Origin: Neorhizobium vignae
GTDB taxonomy: Bacteria; Pseudomonadota; Alphaproteobacteria; Rhizobiales; Rhizobiaceae
Direction of reading: 5' to 3'
DNA: 64,000 nt
Assembly (NCBI RefSeq): GCF_000732195.1
Contig: NZ_JNNU01000027.1
Location: 1 to 64,000 of the forward strand
Shown: positions 41,722-50,923 of the stretch, piece after piece
Position numbering within the stretch: position 1 is the first letter of the stretch
How the letters are laid out: every line of letters starts with the position of its first letter
Notes under the pieces: generated by a model
Databases searched by the model: none
The model's input: the letters and a program-made list of their open reading frames with translations, nothing else
Told to the model about the DNA's origin: nothing
Translations under genes and position numbers: made by a program

Positions 41722-43131
41722 CTACTGTCCCGATACGCTTTCCAGTTCCTTCGGCAATGCCGCCGCCCACTGCGTGATATTGCCCGCCCCCAGAAGAACC
41801 ACGAAATCACCCGGTTTCGCAATGCCCGATACAATCGAAGCGAGTTCCGTCGGCGATGCCATGTATCGCGCGTCTCGATGACCACCTGACCGGATGCGCG
41901 AAACCAGGGCTTCCGAATTGGCACCCTCGATGGGTTCCTCGCCTGCGGCATAGACCGGTGCCAGGAGGATGCTGTCGGCATCGTTGAAGCAATTGGCGAA
42001 ATCCTCGAAGAGGCTGGACAGGCGCGTGTAGCGATGCGGCTGGTGGACGGCGATGATGCGGCCCTGGCACGATTCGCGCGCGGCCCGCAGCACGGCCTTG
42101 ATCTCCACCGGATGGTGACCGTAGTCATCGAAGATCGACACGCCGTTCCAGGTGCCCGTCAGGGTGAAGCGCCGCTTGACGCCGCTGAAATTGGCAAGCC
42201 CCTTGCGGATATCCTCTTCCGAAATGCCGAGCCGGTTGGCGACCGCAATCGCTGCCGTGGCATTCGAGATATTGTGGCGCCCGGGCATTGGCAGCGCAAG
42301 ATCCTTGAACTGGAACACCCGGCCGGTGCGGCGACGGCGGATTTCCACGTCGAAGATCGACTTGGTGCCTTCCATGCGGACATTCGAGAAACGCGCATCC
42401 GCCTGCGGGTTTTCGCCATAGGTGACGATCTTGCGATCCTCGATGCGGGCGACCAGAGCCTGGACTTCAGGATGGTCGAGGCAGAGTACGCCGAAACCGT
42501 AGAACGGCACGTTCTCGACGAACTGCCGGAAGGCGGCGCGCACGGCGTCGAAATTGCCATAGTGGTCGAGATGTTCGGGATCGATATTGGTGACCACGGC
42601 GACATCGGCGGGAAGCTTCAGGAAGGTGCCGTCCGATTCGTCGGCCTCAACCACCATCCACTCGCCCTCGCCCATGCGCGCATTGGTGCCGTAGGCATTG
42701 ATGATGCCGCCGTTGATTACGGTCGGATCGAGATTGCCCGCTTCCAGAAGCGTCGCGACCATGGAAGTGGTCGTGGTCTTGCCATGCGTCCCGCCGATGG
42801 CGATCGCATTGCGAAAGCGCATCAGCTCGGCGAGCATTTCGGCCCGGCGGACGATCGGCAGCGATTTTTCCCGCGCCGCCATCAGCTCCGGATTGTTCTT
42901 CTTGATGGCCGTCGAGACGACGACCACCTCGGCGTCACCGATGTTTTCGGCCTGATGACCGACGAAGACCGGGATGCCCTTGTCGCGCAGGCGCTGGACA
43001 TTGGCGCCGTCGGCCTGGTCCGAACCCTGGACCTTGTGGCCGAGATTGTGCAGCACCTCGGCGATACCGCTCATGCCGATACCGCCAATGCCGATGAAAT
43101 GGACGAGCCCGATGGCCTTCGGCATCTTCAT
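41722..43131 (-). CDS. murC: UDP-N-acetylmuramate-L-alanine ligase
   Basis: A 469-residue Mur ligase adding L-Ala to UDP-MurNAc with ATP. An N-terminal Rossmann domain (HFIGIGGIGMSGIAEVL) binds the UDP sugar. The P-loop AIGGTHGKTTTTSM precedes the central ATPase domain, which also has 'EADESDGTFLKL'. The C-terminal domain has 'DDYGHHPVEIKA'. It overlaps murG by four bases, and murB follows 3 bp after its stop. Confidence 0.95.
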   Translation of the reverse strand: MKMPKAIGLVHFIGIGGIGMSGIAEVLHNLGHKVQGSDQADGANVQRLRDKGIPVFVGHQAENIGDAEVVVVSTAIKKNNPELMAAREKSLPIVRRAEMLAELMRFRNAIAIGGTHGKTTTTSMVATLLEAGNLDPTVINGGIINAYGTNARMGEGEWMVVEADESDGTFLKLPADVAVVTNIDPEHLDHYGNFDAVRAAFRQFVENVPFYGFGVLCLDHPEVQALVARIEDRKIVTYGENPQADARFSNVRMEGTKSIFDVEIRRRRTGRVFQFKDLALPMPGRHNISNATAAIAVANRLGISEEDIRKGLANFSGVKRRFTLTGTWNGVSIFDDYGHHPVEIKAVLRAARESCQGRIIAVHQPHRYTRLSSLFEDFANCFNDADSILLAPVYAAGEEPIEGANSEALVSRIRSGGHRDARYMASPTELASIVSGIAKPGDFVVLLGAGNITQWAAALPKELESVSGQ

Positions 43132-44252
43132 GAATGCACCCCCTTAAATTCCGAAATCGATTTCCGCTCGGCGATGGCCACCACCAGATCCGCAAGCAGG
43201 CCGGCGGCATTCGGCCGTCCGGCGGACTTGGCGGCGGCCGCCATTCTTTCCAGCTTGTCCGGATCTTTCATCGCACCCGAAATGATCGAGGCGAGCTTTT
43301 CCGGAGAAAGCTCCGACTGCTGCACGACCTTTGCGCCGCCGGTCGCCACCAGCGCCTCGGCATTGGCTGCCTGGTCGTGATCCAGAGCATGCGGGTAAGG
43401 CACGAGAATGGCCGGCCGGCCGATCACCGCAATTTCCGACACCGTCGAGGCGCCGGAACGGCAGATGACCAGATGTGCCGTCGCCAACCGCTCGGCCATG
43501 TCCGAGAAGAACGACGAAATATCGGCGGGTGCCTTGAGCTTGGCAAAACAGGAGCTGACGCGATCCTTGTCTTCCGGACGCGCCTGCTGGGTAACGACGA
43601 CACGATCGCGCTCGGCCTGGTCGAGCAGGCTGAGCGCCGTCGGCACCACCGAGGAGAAGAACTGCGCGCCCTGGCTACCACCGAACACGACCAGCCGGAA
43701 GGGATCATCGCCGCGGGACGCCAAATAAGGGACGTTGGAGGCCGCAAGCACGGCCGGCCGCACCGGGTTGCCGGTCGTCACGGTCTTGTCCGCATAGGGA
43801 CCGCTGCCCTCTGGCAGGAAGCCGCCGGCGATCGCCTGGACCTTGGCGGCCAGCGCCTTGTTGGCGCGGCCCATCACGGCGTTCTGTTCATGGATCATCG
43901 TCGGCACGCCCATGGCGGTCGAGGCCATCAGCGGCGGTACGGTCGGATAGCCGCCGAAGCCGACGACGGCGAGCGGCTTGAGCCGGCCGATCAGTCGGCG
44001 GGCGGCCCGCAGGCCTGTCCAAAGCTTCCAGCCGGTGCGGGCGAGCGCGATCGGGTTCTTGGATCCGAACGTGGCGGACGGAACGACATGGATTTCGTCG
44101 GCAGGAAACGTGCCGGCATAACGCTCAGCCCGGCTGTCGGTGACGAGGTGCACGGAATAACCGCGCTCCTTCAATTCGTGTCCCAGCGCTTCCGCCGGAA
44201 ACACATGACCGCCGGTTCCCCCGGCGGCAAGCAATATGATGCCCTTGGTCAT
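43128..44252 (-). CDS. murG: UDP-GlcNAc:undecaprenyl-P-P-MurNAc-pentapeptide GlcNAc transferase
   Basis: A 374-residue membrane-associated GT-B glycosyltransferase that turns lipid I into lipid II on the cytoplasmic face. The N-terminal glycine loop LLAAGGTGGHVFPAEAL and the second, FGGSQGAQFF, are typical. The UDP-GlcNAc site is marked by RSGASTVSEIAVIGRPAILVP. It ends within the start of murC (4-bp overlap) and begins 7 bp after ftsW. Confidence 0.95.
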   Translation of the reverse strand: MTKGIILLAAGGTGGHVFPAEALGHELKERGYSVHLVTDSRAERYAGTFPADEIHVVPSATFGSKNPIALARTGWKLWTGLRAARRLIGRLKPLAVVGFGGYPTVPPLMASTAMGVPTMIHEQNAVMGRANKALAAKVQAIAGGFLPEGSGPYADKTVTTGNPVRPAVLAASNVPYLASRGDDPFRLVVFGGSQGAQFFSSVVPTALSLLDQAERDRVVVTQQARPEDKDRVSSCFAKLKAPADISSFFSDMAERLATAHLVICRSGASTVSEIAVIGRPAILVPYPHALDHDQAANAEALVATGGAKVVQQSELSPEKLASIISGAMKDPDKLERMAAAAKSAGRPNAAGLLADLVVAIAERKSISEFKGVHS

Positions 44253-44259
44253 TAGACTT

Positions 44260-45414
44260 TTACTCCGCGGGTACGCCCTGGGCGACCCGGAACAGGCTCC
44301 GCTCTTGCGCTCGCTTCTCCGGACGATGGCGGGTCAGCGCCAGGATGAAGCCTGCAGTGATGCAGATCGCGATCATCGAGGAGCCGCCATAGGAGATCAA
44401 GGGGAGCGTCATGCCCTTGGCCGGCATGAGTTCGAGATTGACGCCGATATTGATGAGCGACTGCATGCCGATCTGCAGGACGAGGCCAGCGACCGCGAAC
44501 CGGTTGAAGTCATTGCGCTCCTTGAAGGCGTGGTTCAGGCCGCGCAGCACGATGAACGCGAAGATCGCCACAAGTGCCATACAGAAGATAATGCCGAATT
44601 CTTCGGCTGCAACCGAGAACACGAAGTCCGTGTGGCTGTCCGGCAGGATGCGCTTGACGATGCCTTCGCCCGGCCCCTGCCCGAACCAGCCGCCCTGCAG
44701 GATCGCTTCGTGCGCGGTCTCGATCTGGAAGCGGTCGCCCTCGCCGGTCAGGAACTTGTCGAAGCGGGCGGTCACGTGCGGCAGCATATAATAGGCGGTG
44801 ACGATGCCCCCGGCACCGACGCCGCCGAGCAGTACGATCCACAGCCAGGGCATGCCGGCCATGAAGAACATGCCGCCCCAGACGACGCTGGTCAAAATGG
44901 TCTGGCCAAGGTCGGGCTGAGCGACCAGCAGTGCCGCGACGATGCCGAACAGGATGATGGCGAAGAGATTGCCCGGAATTTCAGGCTGCCGCGCGTGCTC
45001 GGCAAACAGCCATGCGCAGACCACCACGAAGGCCGGCTTCATGAATTCCGAGGGCTGGATGGAGAACATGCCGACACCGATCCAGCGCCGCGATCCCTTG
45101 ACCTCGACGCCGAAAAACAGCGCCAGGACCATCAGCGCCAGCGAGATGATCAGGAGGACGATCGCGGTCCGACGCACCTGCCGGGGGGTCAGAAAAGACA
45201 GGCCGACCATCACCATCAGCGACGGCAGCAGGAACAGCGCGTGACGCTCGACGAAGTGGAAACTGCCGAGGCCGATCCGCTCGGCGACCGCCGGCGACGC
45301 CGCGAAGGAGAGCATGAAACCGACCCCCATCAGCAGCACGAAGGCGACGAGGAAGAAACGGTCGATCGTCCAGAACCAGTCTGCGAGCGGCCCACGGTCT
45401 GCGCGGCTTACCAT
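44260..45414 (-). CDS. ftsW: Lipid II polymerase FtsW
   Basis: A 384-residue integral membrane protein of the SEDS family with about ten helices; it polymerises lipid II at the septum, with FtsI as its partner transpeptidase. Seen are 'GSRRWIGVGMFSIQPSEFMKPAF', the SEDS catalytic-site region 'VAQPDLGQTIL', and 'LPDSHTDFVFSVAAEEFG' with the typical acidic residue. The C-terminal 'PLISYGGSSMIA' is the family's signature. The ATG at 45414 has AAGGGGAACGACAG upstream; the frame is open to 45501. It follows murD by 25 bp. Confidence 0.95.
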   Translation of the reverse strand: MVSRADRGPLADWFWTIDRFFLVAFVLLMGVGFMLSFAASPAVAERIGLGSFHFVERHALFLLPSLMVMVGLSFLTPRQVRRTAIVLLIISLALMVLALFFGVEVKGSRRWIGVGMFSIQPSEFMKPAFVVVCAWLFAEHARQPEIPGNLFAIILFGIVAALLVAQPDLGQTILTSVVWGGMFFMAGMPWLWIVLLGGVGAGGIVTAYYMLPHVTARFDKFLTGEGDRFQIETAHEAILQGGWFGQGPGEGIVKRILPDSHTDFVFSVAAEEFGIIFCMALVAIFAFIVLRGLNHAFKERNDFNRFAVAGLVLQIGMQSLINIGVNLELMPAKGMTLPLISYGGSSMIAICITAGFILALTRHRPEKRAQERSLFRVAQGVPAE

Positions 45415-45439
45415 CTGTCGTTCCCCTTTTCCGTCTCGA

Positions 45440-46837
45440 TCAATCTGAATCGACCAACATCGTGACGCCGTCGAGGCTTGCGACGTGGCCGACAAAGGCA
45501 TCGCCGCGAACTTCGAAATTCTTGAACTGATCGAAGCTGGCGCAGGCCGGCGACAACATCACCGCGGACGGCGTGGTATCGGCGCTCGCATCCGCCGCGG
45601 CATGTGCGACCGCCTTTTCGAGGGTGCCCGAAATCTCGTAGGGCACCGCCTCGCCAAGCGTCGCCGCGAATGCCGGTGCGGCTTCTCCGATCAGATAGGC
45701 CTTGACGATACGCGGGAAGAGTGGAGCGAGGCTGACTATGCCGCCCTCCTTCGGCAGGCCGCCGACAATCCAGTAGATCCGGTCGTAGCTGGAGAGCGCC
45801 GGCGCCGCCGCATCCGCGTTGGTCGCCTTCGAATCGTTGACGAACACCACCTGGACCCGACGCCCGACCGGCTGCATCCGATGCTTCAGGCCGGGGAAGG
45901 ATTTCAGTCCCGCCCGAATCTCGTCCCGCGACACGCCGACCGCCAGGCAGGCGGCGATTGCCGCCGCTGCGTTCTGGGCGTTGTGGCTGCCCTTGAGGGT
46001 CTGGATACCGTCGAGATCGACGAGCAGCGATGTCGCGCCGCCATGCGCCTCGATGATCCGGGTGCCTTCGGCATAAAGTCCGTCAGCAACCACGACGCGT
46101 TTGGAAACCCGTTTGACCGCGACGCCGGCCCGTTCGACGCGGTCGGCGATGAGGGCGCAGAACGAATCGTCGACGCCGATGACGGCCGTCTTGCTACCGG
46201 CGACGAGCCGTTCCTTGACGTCGGCATAGTGCTGCATGGTGCCGTGCCGGTCGAGATGGTCCGGCGTCAGGTTGAGCAGGATGCCGGCGGTCGGATTGAG
46301 CGTCGGCGCCAGATCGATCTGGTAGGACGAGCATTCGACGACGAAATAGCGCTCGGCCTTCGGCGGATCGAGCGTCAAAATCGCGGTGCCGATATTGCCG
46401 CCGAGCTGGGTATCGCGGCCGCTCGACTTGAGGATATGGGCAATCAGCGCCGTGGTGGTCGATTTGCCGTTGGTGCCGGTGATCGCGATGAACGGGCAAT
46501 CCGGCGCATGCGCACGCCGCTCGCGCACGAAAAGCTCGACATCGCCGATGATCTCGACGCCGGCGGACCGGGCGAGATCGACGCTCCAATGCGGCTTCGG
46601 ATGGGTGAGCGGCACGCCCGGCGACAGCACGAAGGCGGCCTGTGCCGACCAGTCGATAGCGCGCAGGTCGGCGGTCGCGATGCCCTCTGCCGTAGCCTTG
46701 GCGACGCTGTCGGGATTGTCGTCCCAGGCGACCACCTTCGCGCCGCCAGCAACCAAGGCCCTGGCCGTGGCCAGTCCCGAGCCGCCGAGGCCGAACAGCG
46801 CGACCGGCTTGTCCTTGAATGTGGTGACCGCGATCAT
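45440..46837 (-). CDS. murD: UDP-N-acetylmuramoylalanine-D-glutamate ligase
   Basis: A 465-residue Mur ligase adding D-Glu to UDP-MurNAc-L-Ala. It starts MIAVTTFKDKPVALFGLGGSG, with the UDP-binding Rossmann domain, then the P-loop ITGTNGKSTTTAL, 'ECSSYQID' and 'LNLTPDHLDRHG'. The C-terminal domain has 'VNDSKATNADAAAPAL'. The ATG at 46837 is chosen because the frame upstream to 46882 overlaps the mraY end and lacks a site. It lies 7 bp after the mraY stop and 25 bp before ftsW. Confidence 0.94.
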   Translation of the reverse strand: MIAVTTFKDKPVALFGLGGSGLATARALVAGGAKVVAWDDNPDSVAKATAEGIATADLRAIDWSAQAAFVLSPGVPLTHPKPHWSVDLARSAGVEIIGDVELFVRERRAHAPDCPFIAITGTNGKSTTTALIAHILKSSGRDTQLGGNIGTAILTLDPPKAERYFVVECSSYQIDLAPTLNPTAGILLNLTPDHLDRHGTMQHYADVKERLVAGSKTAVIGVDDSFCALIADRVERAGVAVKRVSKRVVVADGLYAEGTRIIEAHGGATSLLVDLDGIQTLKGSHNAQNAAAAIAACLAVGVSRDEIRAGLKSFPGLKHRMQPVGRRVQVVFVNDSKATNADAAAPALSSYDRIYWIVGGLPKEGGIVSLAPLFPRIVKAYLIGEAAPAFAATLGEAVPYEISGTLEKAVAHAAADASADTTPSAVMLSPACASFDQFKNFEVRGDAFVGHVASLDGVTMLVDSD

Positions 46838-46844
46838 CGCCGTG

Positions 46845-47948
46845 TCACCGCAGCTTGAGCGTCGAAAGGCCGAGCATGGCAAGGCCGACGGCGATGATCC
46901 AGAAACGGATCACCACCTGGCTTTCCGTCCAGCCGAGCTTTTCGAAATGGTGATGGATCGGCGCCATCAGGAAGACGCGTCGGCCGGTCATCTTAAAGAA
47001 GCCGACCTGGATGATGACAGACAGCGTCTCCATCACGAACAGGCCGCCGACGATCGCCATGACGATCTCGTGCTTGGTGGCGACGGCGACCGAGCCGATC
47101 AGGCCGCCGAGCGCCAGCGATCCCGTATCGCCCATGAAGATGGCGGCAGGCGGCGCGTTGAACCAGAGGAAGCCGAGGCCGGCCCCGATCACCGCTCCGA
47201 GAATGACGGCGAGTTCCCCGGTGCCGGGGACGAAATTGATCTGCAGGTATCCCGAAAACACCGCGTTCCCTGCGAGATAGGCGATGATGCCGAAGGAGGC
47301 TGCTGCGATCATGACCGGCACGATCGCCAGCCCGTCGAGGCCGTCCGTCAGGTTCACCGCATTGCCGGCCGCCACGATGACGAAACCGCCGAACAGGACG
47401 AAGAAGATGCCGAGATTGATGAACAGGTCCTTGAAGAACGGGAACGCAATCGAGGTGCCGAGCGTCGGATTGCTCGACTGGCCGCTGGCGAGCGCCACCC
47501 GCATCATGAAGAAGACGGCGATCCCCGCGATTACGAACTCGATGCCGAGACGCGCCTTGCCGGAAAAGCCCTTGTCGGTCTGTTTGGTGACTTTCAGATA
47601 GTCGTCATAGAAGCCGATCGCGCCGAAACCGAGCGTCACGAGCAAAGTCGCCACCACGTAGACGTTCGAAAGGTCGGCCCAGAGCAGCGATCCGCCGACA
47701 ATGCCGGCGAGAATCATCAGCCCGCCCATGGTCGGCGTGCCGGCCTTCTTGAAATGGGTCTGCGGCCCGTCGGCACGGATCGGCTGTCCCTTGCCCTGGC
47801 GCAGGCGAAGCGATGCGATGATCATCGGCCCGAACAGGAAGACGATCAGCGCAGACGTAAAGAGCGCAGCGCCCGTCCTGAAGGTGATGTACCGGAACAG
47901 GTTGAAAAATTGGACTTTATCCGCCAGTTCCACAAGCCAGATCAGCAT
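46845..47948 (-). CDS. mraY: Phospho-N-acetylmuramoyl-pentapeptide transferase
   Basis: A 367-residue membrane enzyme (ten helices) that joins UDP-MurNAc-pentapeptide to undecaprenyl phosphate to form lipid I. Hallmarks are 'GTPTMGGLMILAGI' in the first cytoplasmic loop, 'GFYDDYLKV' with the Mg-binding Asp pair, 'GNAVNLTDGLDGLA' and, near the end, 'APIHHHFEKLGW'. It starts 29 bp after the murF stop. Confidence 0.96.
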   Translation of the reverse strand: MLIWLVELADKVQFFNLFRYITFRTGAALFTSALIVFLFGPMIIASLRLRQGKGQPIRADGPQTHFKKAGTPTMGGLMILAGIVGGSLLWADLSNVYVVATLLVTLGFGAIGFYDDYLKVTKQTDKGFSGKARLGIEFVIAGIAVFFMMRVALASGQSSNPTLGTSIAFPFFKDLFINLGIFFVLFGGFVIVAAGNAVNLTDGLDGLAIVPVMIAAASFGIIAYLAGNAVFSGYLQINFVPGTGELAVILGAVIGAGLGFLWFNAPPAAIFMGDTGSLALGGLIGSVAVATKHEIVMAIVGGLFVMETLSVIIQVGFFKMTGRRVFLMAPIHHHFEKLGWTESQVVIRFWIIAVGLAMLGLSTLKLR

Positions 47949-47977
47949 TCAGCGCCCTTTCCAGAAGCCCGTCTCAA

Positions 47978-49408
47978 TTAGTGGCGCTCCGTGTCGGAGA
48001 ATGCCGGGTAGTTGTCAATAAGCGCGGCCACGATCTTGCCGAAACCGATGCCGAGCGAAGATTTCACCATCACCACGTCGCCGGGCATCACCGAGCGCAC
48101 CACGAATTCGGCAAGATCCGCGGTCTTTTCGTAATGGTGCACATCGACGCTGTCGGGCAGCGCGTCGCGCAGCGCAACCATTTCCGCCCCCGCCAGCCAG
48201 ACATGTTCGATACCGGCGGCAAGCAGCGGACCCGCCAGTTCCTCATGCACCTTGGCGGAAAACTCGCCCATTTCCAGCATGTCGCCGAGCACCGCGATCC
48301 GCCGGCCGGTCAGTTCCGGCGTCGCGGATGCGAGAAGCGCGATGGCCGCCCGCATCGAGGCCGGATTGGCGTTGTAGCTCTCGTCGATCAGCGTCAGATG
48401 GCCCTCGCCGATCCCGAGGCGGTGGCGTTCGCCCCTGCCCTTGACCGGCCTCAGTTCCGCAAGCGCCGCCATGGCGCCGGCCATGTCCGCGCCGACGAGC
48501 AGGCAGGCGCCGAGAACCGCCATGGCGTTTTCGGCGATGTGCCGGCCGGGGGCGCCGATATGGACTTCCGACGTCTCGCCGTTCAGCACGGCCCAGACGA
48601 CCGAGTTTTCCCCATTGCCTTCGAAATCCGCCAGCCGGAAATCCGCCTTGGCATGCTGGCCGAAGGTGTGGATGTGCGAGACACCCGCCTCCTGCGCCTT
48701 TTTCTGCAGGAAGCCGAACTGCTTGATGTCGCGGTTGAGGATCGCCGAACCGCCGGGCTCCAGGCCTTCGAAGATCTCGGCCTTTGCGGCGGCAATCTCC
48801 TCGAGGTCCTTGAAATGGCCAAGATGCGCGGCGGCGATCGTGGTGATCACTGCCACATGCGGACGCACCATCTTCACCAGCGGGCGGATCTCGTCCGGAT
48901 GGTTCATGCCGATCTCGAAGACGCCGAAATCGGTGTCCGCCGGCATGCGGGCAAGCGTCAGCGGCACGCCCCAGTGATTGTTGAAGGAGGCGACAGCGGC
49001 ATGCACCTTGCCGGACGCGGCGAGCGCATGGCGCAGCATTTCCTTGGTGGTCGTCTTGCCGACCGAACCCGTGACGGCGACGATACGTGCCCGGCTGCGC
49101 GCACGCGCGGCGAGCGCCAGTTTTCCAAGCGCCGCAAGAACGTCTTCCACGACGATGATCGGCACGCTCAGCTTGCCGAGTGCCGGCAATTTCGATTCGT
49201 TGACGACGATCAGCGTCGCACCGTTGGCGACCGCGAGGCTTGCATAGTCATGACCGTCGACGCGGTCGCCCTTGATGGCGAAGAAGGCTTCTCCCGGCCC
49301 GATCGAACGGCTGTCGATAGAAATACCGGTAATGCCCACCGGAAGCGAGCCGATCGGGCGGCCGCCCATGGCAGCGGTCAAATCCTCGGATGTCCATAGC
49401 CAGTTCAC
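47978..49408 (-). CDS. murF: UDP-MurNAc-tripeptide-D-Ala-D-Ala ligase
   Basis: A 476-residue Mur ligase adding D-Ala-D-Ala to the tripeptide. The N-terminal domain has 'DSRSIGPGEAFFAIKGDRVDGHDY' for UDP sugar recognition. The P-loop is AVTGSVGKTTTKEML, followed by 'SFNNHWGVPLTL' and 'IGMNHPDEI'. The C-terminal domain has 'LIDESYNANPASMRAAI'. The start overlaps the murE stop by four bases. Confidence 0.95.
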   Translation of the reverse strand: MNWLWTSEDLTAAMGGRPIGSLPVGITGISIDSRSIGPGEAFFAIKGDRVDGHDYASLAVANGATLIVVNESKLPALGKLSVPIIVVEDVLAALGKLALAARARSRARIVAVTGSVGKTTTKEMLRHALAASGKVHAAVASFNNHWGVPLTLARMPADTDFGVFEIGMNHPDEIRPLVKMVRPHVAVITTIAAAHLGHFKDLEEIAAAKAEIFEGLEPGGSAILNRDIKQFGFLQKKAQEAGVSHIHTFGQHAKADFRLADFEGNGENSVVWAVLNGETSEVHIGAPGRHIAENAMAVLGACLLVGADMAGAMAALAELRPVKGRGERHRLGIGEGHLTLIDESYNANPASMRAAIALLASATPELTGRRIAVLGDMLEMGEFSAKVHEELAGPLLAAGIEHVWLAGAEMVALRDALPDSVDVHHYEKTADLAEFVVRSVMPGDVVMVKSSLGIGFGKIVAALIDNYPAFSDTERH

Positions 49409-50880
49409 GATTTCAGCTCCTGCAATGCCTTGCGGACTTCGACGTGATCGGAGAACGGCAGGACTGTCGTGCCGATCGTCTGGCCCTCCTCGTGGCCCTT
49501 GCCCGCAACGATCAATGTGTCGCCCGACTGCAGCATACCGACCGCCTCGCGGATCGCCTGGGCCCGATCGCCGATCTCGACGGCGCCCGGAGCGGCCGCC
49601 ATGATCTCGGAGCGGATCACTTCGGGAACCTCGGAACGCGGATTGTCGTCGGTGACGATGACGATATCGGCAAGCCTCGTCGCCACATCGCCCATGATCG
49701 GCCGCTTGCCCTTGTCGCGGTCGCCGCCGCAGCCGAACACGACGATGACGCGGCCGGTCGTGAACGGGCGCACGGAGGTCAGCACGTTTTCCAGCGCGTC
49801 CGGCTTGTGGGCATAATCCACATAGGCGAGCGCGCCGTCCTTCGTCTGGCCAACCAGTTCGAGACGACCCGAGGCGCCGACCAGCTTTTCGAGCGCGGCC
49901 ATGGCAACGGCAGCCGGAACCCCGGTCGACATGGCAAGCCCTGCCGCGACCAGCGCGTTCGACACCTGGAAATCACCTGCGAGCGGAATATCGACTTCGA
50001 AAATCTGCGCGCCGACATGAATTTCGGCCGTCTGCTTGTGACGGAAATGCTCGACCCGCTTCAGGCAGAGGTAATCCCCCCGACGACCGACGGTGCGGAC
50101 TTCGAGGTCGGCAACCGTCGCCACCCGTATCGCTTCCTCCGACCACGCGTCGTCCGCGAAGATGACAACCGGTGCGCCCTTCGGCATCAGCGTATCGAAA
50201 AGCCGCATCTTGGCAGCCATGTAGCTCTCGACGGTCGGATGGTAGTCCATGTGGTCGCGGCCGAGATTGGTGAACCCGGCAGCCGCAAGACGAACGCCAT
50301 CGAGCCGGCTCTGATCCAGGCCGTGGCTGGAGGCTTCCATGGCGGCATGGGTGACGCCCTCGGCGGCCAGTTCGGAAAGCAGCATCTGCAACTCGACCGG
50401 ATCGGGCGTGGTCAGCGAGCCGTAGTCGTTGCGGGTCGGCGAGACCACGCCGGTCGTGCCGATCTGCGCCGCGGCATGGCCGGCATGCGCCCAGATCTGG
50501 CGGGTGAACGAGGCGACGGAGGTCTTGCCGGCGGTGCCCGTAACGGCGACCATGGTTTCCGGCTGCGCATGGAAGAAACGGGCGGCCGCCAGCGCCAGCA
50601 GCCGGCGCGGATTGGAAACGGCAAGGACGGGAATGCCCGCGTCCGCCGTATGTCCGGCAATCGCCGCGACCGCGCCGCGGGCGGCGGCATCGCCGATATA
50701 GCTCGACCCGTCCGCCTTGGTGCCTGCAAGTGCCGCAAACAGCATGCCGGGTTTTACCTTGCGGCTGTCGGACGTAAGGCCGGTCACGTCGAGATCGCCG
50801 GCCGTCCCGGCCATCAGGTCGGCTAGTTCGGGGAAATCCCCTCCGGCGAGTTCTCGCAATTTCATTGGCTGATGTTCCAT
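49405..50880 (-). CDS. murE: UDP-MurNAc-L-Ala-D-Glu:meso-diaminopimelate ligase
   Basis: A 491-residue Mur ligase that adds the third peptide residue. The P-loop VTGTAGKTSVASFTRQI lies near residue 115-130. The carbamylated-lysine region follows, and the substrate-specificity motif DNPR in TDDNPRSEVP indicates meso-diaminopimelate, as expected for a Gram-negative. The start could be ATG 50880 or the internal ATG 50865 (MKLRELAGGDFPEL); neither has a strong ribosome binding site. It precedes murF with a 4-bp overlap and follows ftsI by 43 bp. Confidence 0.95.
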   Translation of the reverse strand: MEHQPMKLRELAGGDFPELADLMAGTAGDLDVTGLTSDSRKVKPGMLFAALAGTKADGSSYIGDAAARGAVAAIAGHTADAGIPVLAVSNPRRLLALAAARFFHAQPETMVAVTGTAGKTSVASFTRQIWAHAGHAAAQIGTTGVVSPTRNDYGSLTTPDPVELQMLLSELAAEGVTHAAMEASSHGLDQSRLDGVRLAAAGFTNLGRDHMDYHPTVESYMAAKMRLFDTLMPKGAPVVIFADDAWSEEAIRVATVADLEVRTVGRRGDYLCLKRVEHFRHKQTAEIHVGAQIFEVDIPLAGDFQVSNALVAAGLAMSTGVPAAVAMAALEKLVGASGRLELVGQTKDGALAYVDYAHKPDALENVLTSVRPFTTGRVIVVFGCGGDRDKGKRPIMGDVATRLADIVIVTDDNPRSEVPEVIRSEIMAAAPGAVEIGDRAQAIREAVGMLQSGDTLIVAGKGHEEGQTIGTTVLPFSDHVEVRKALQELKS

Positions 50881-50923
50881 TCTGAGCGTCGTCCCTCGAA
50901 TCGTGCGCTCAACTTGTTATCGC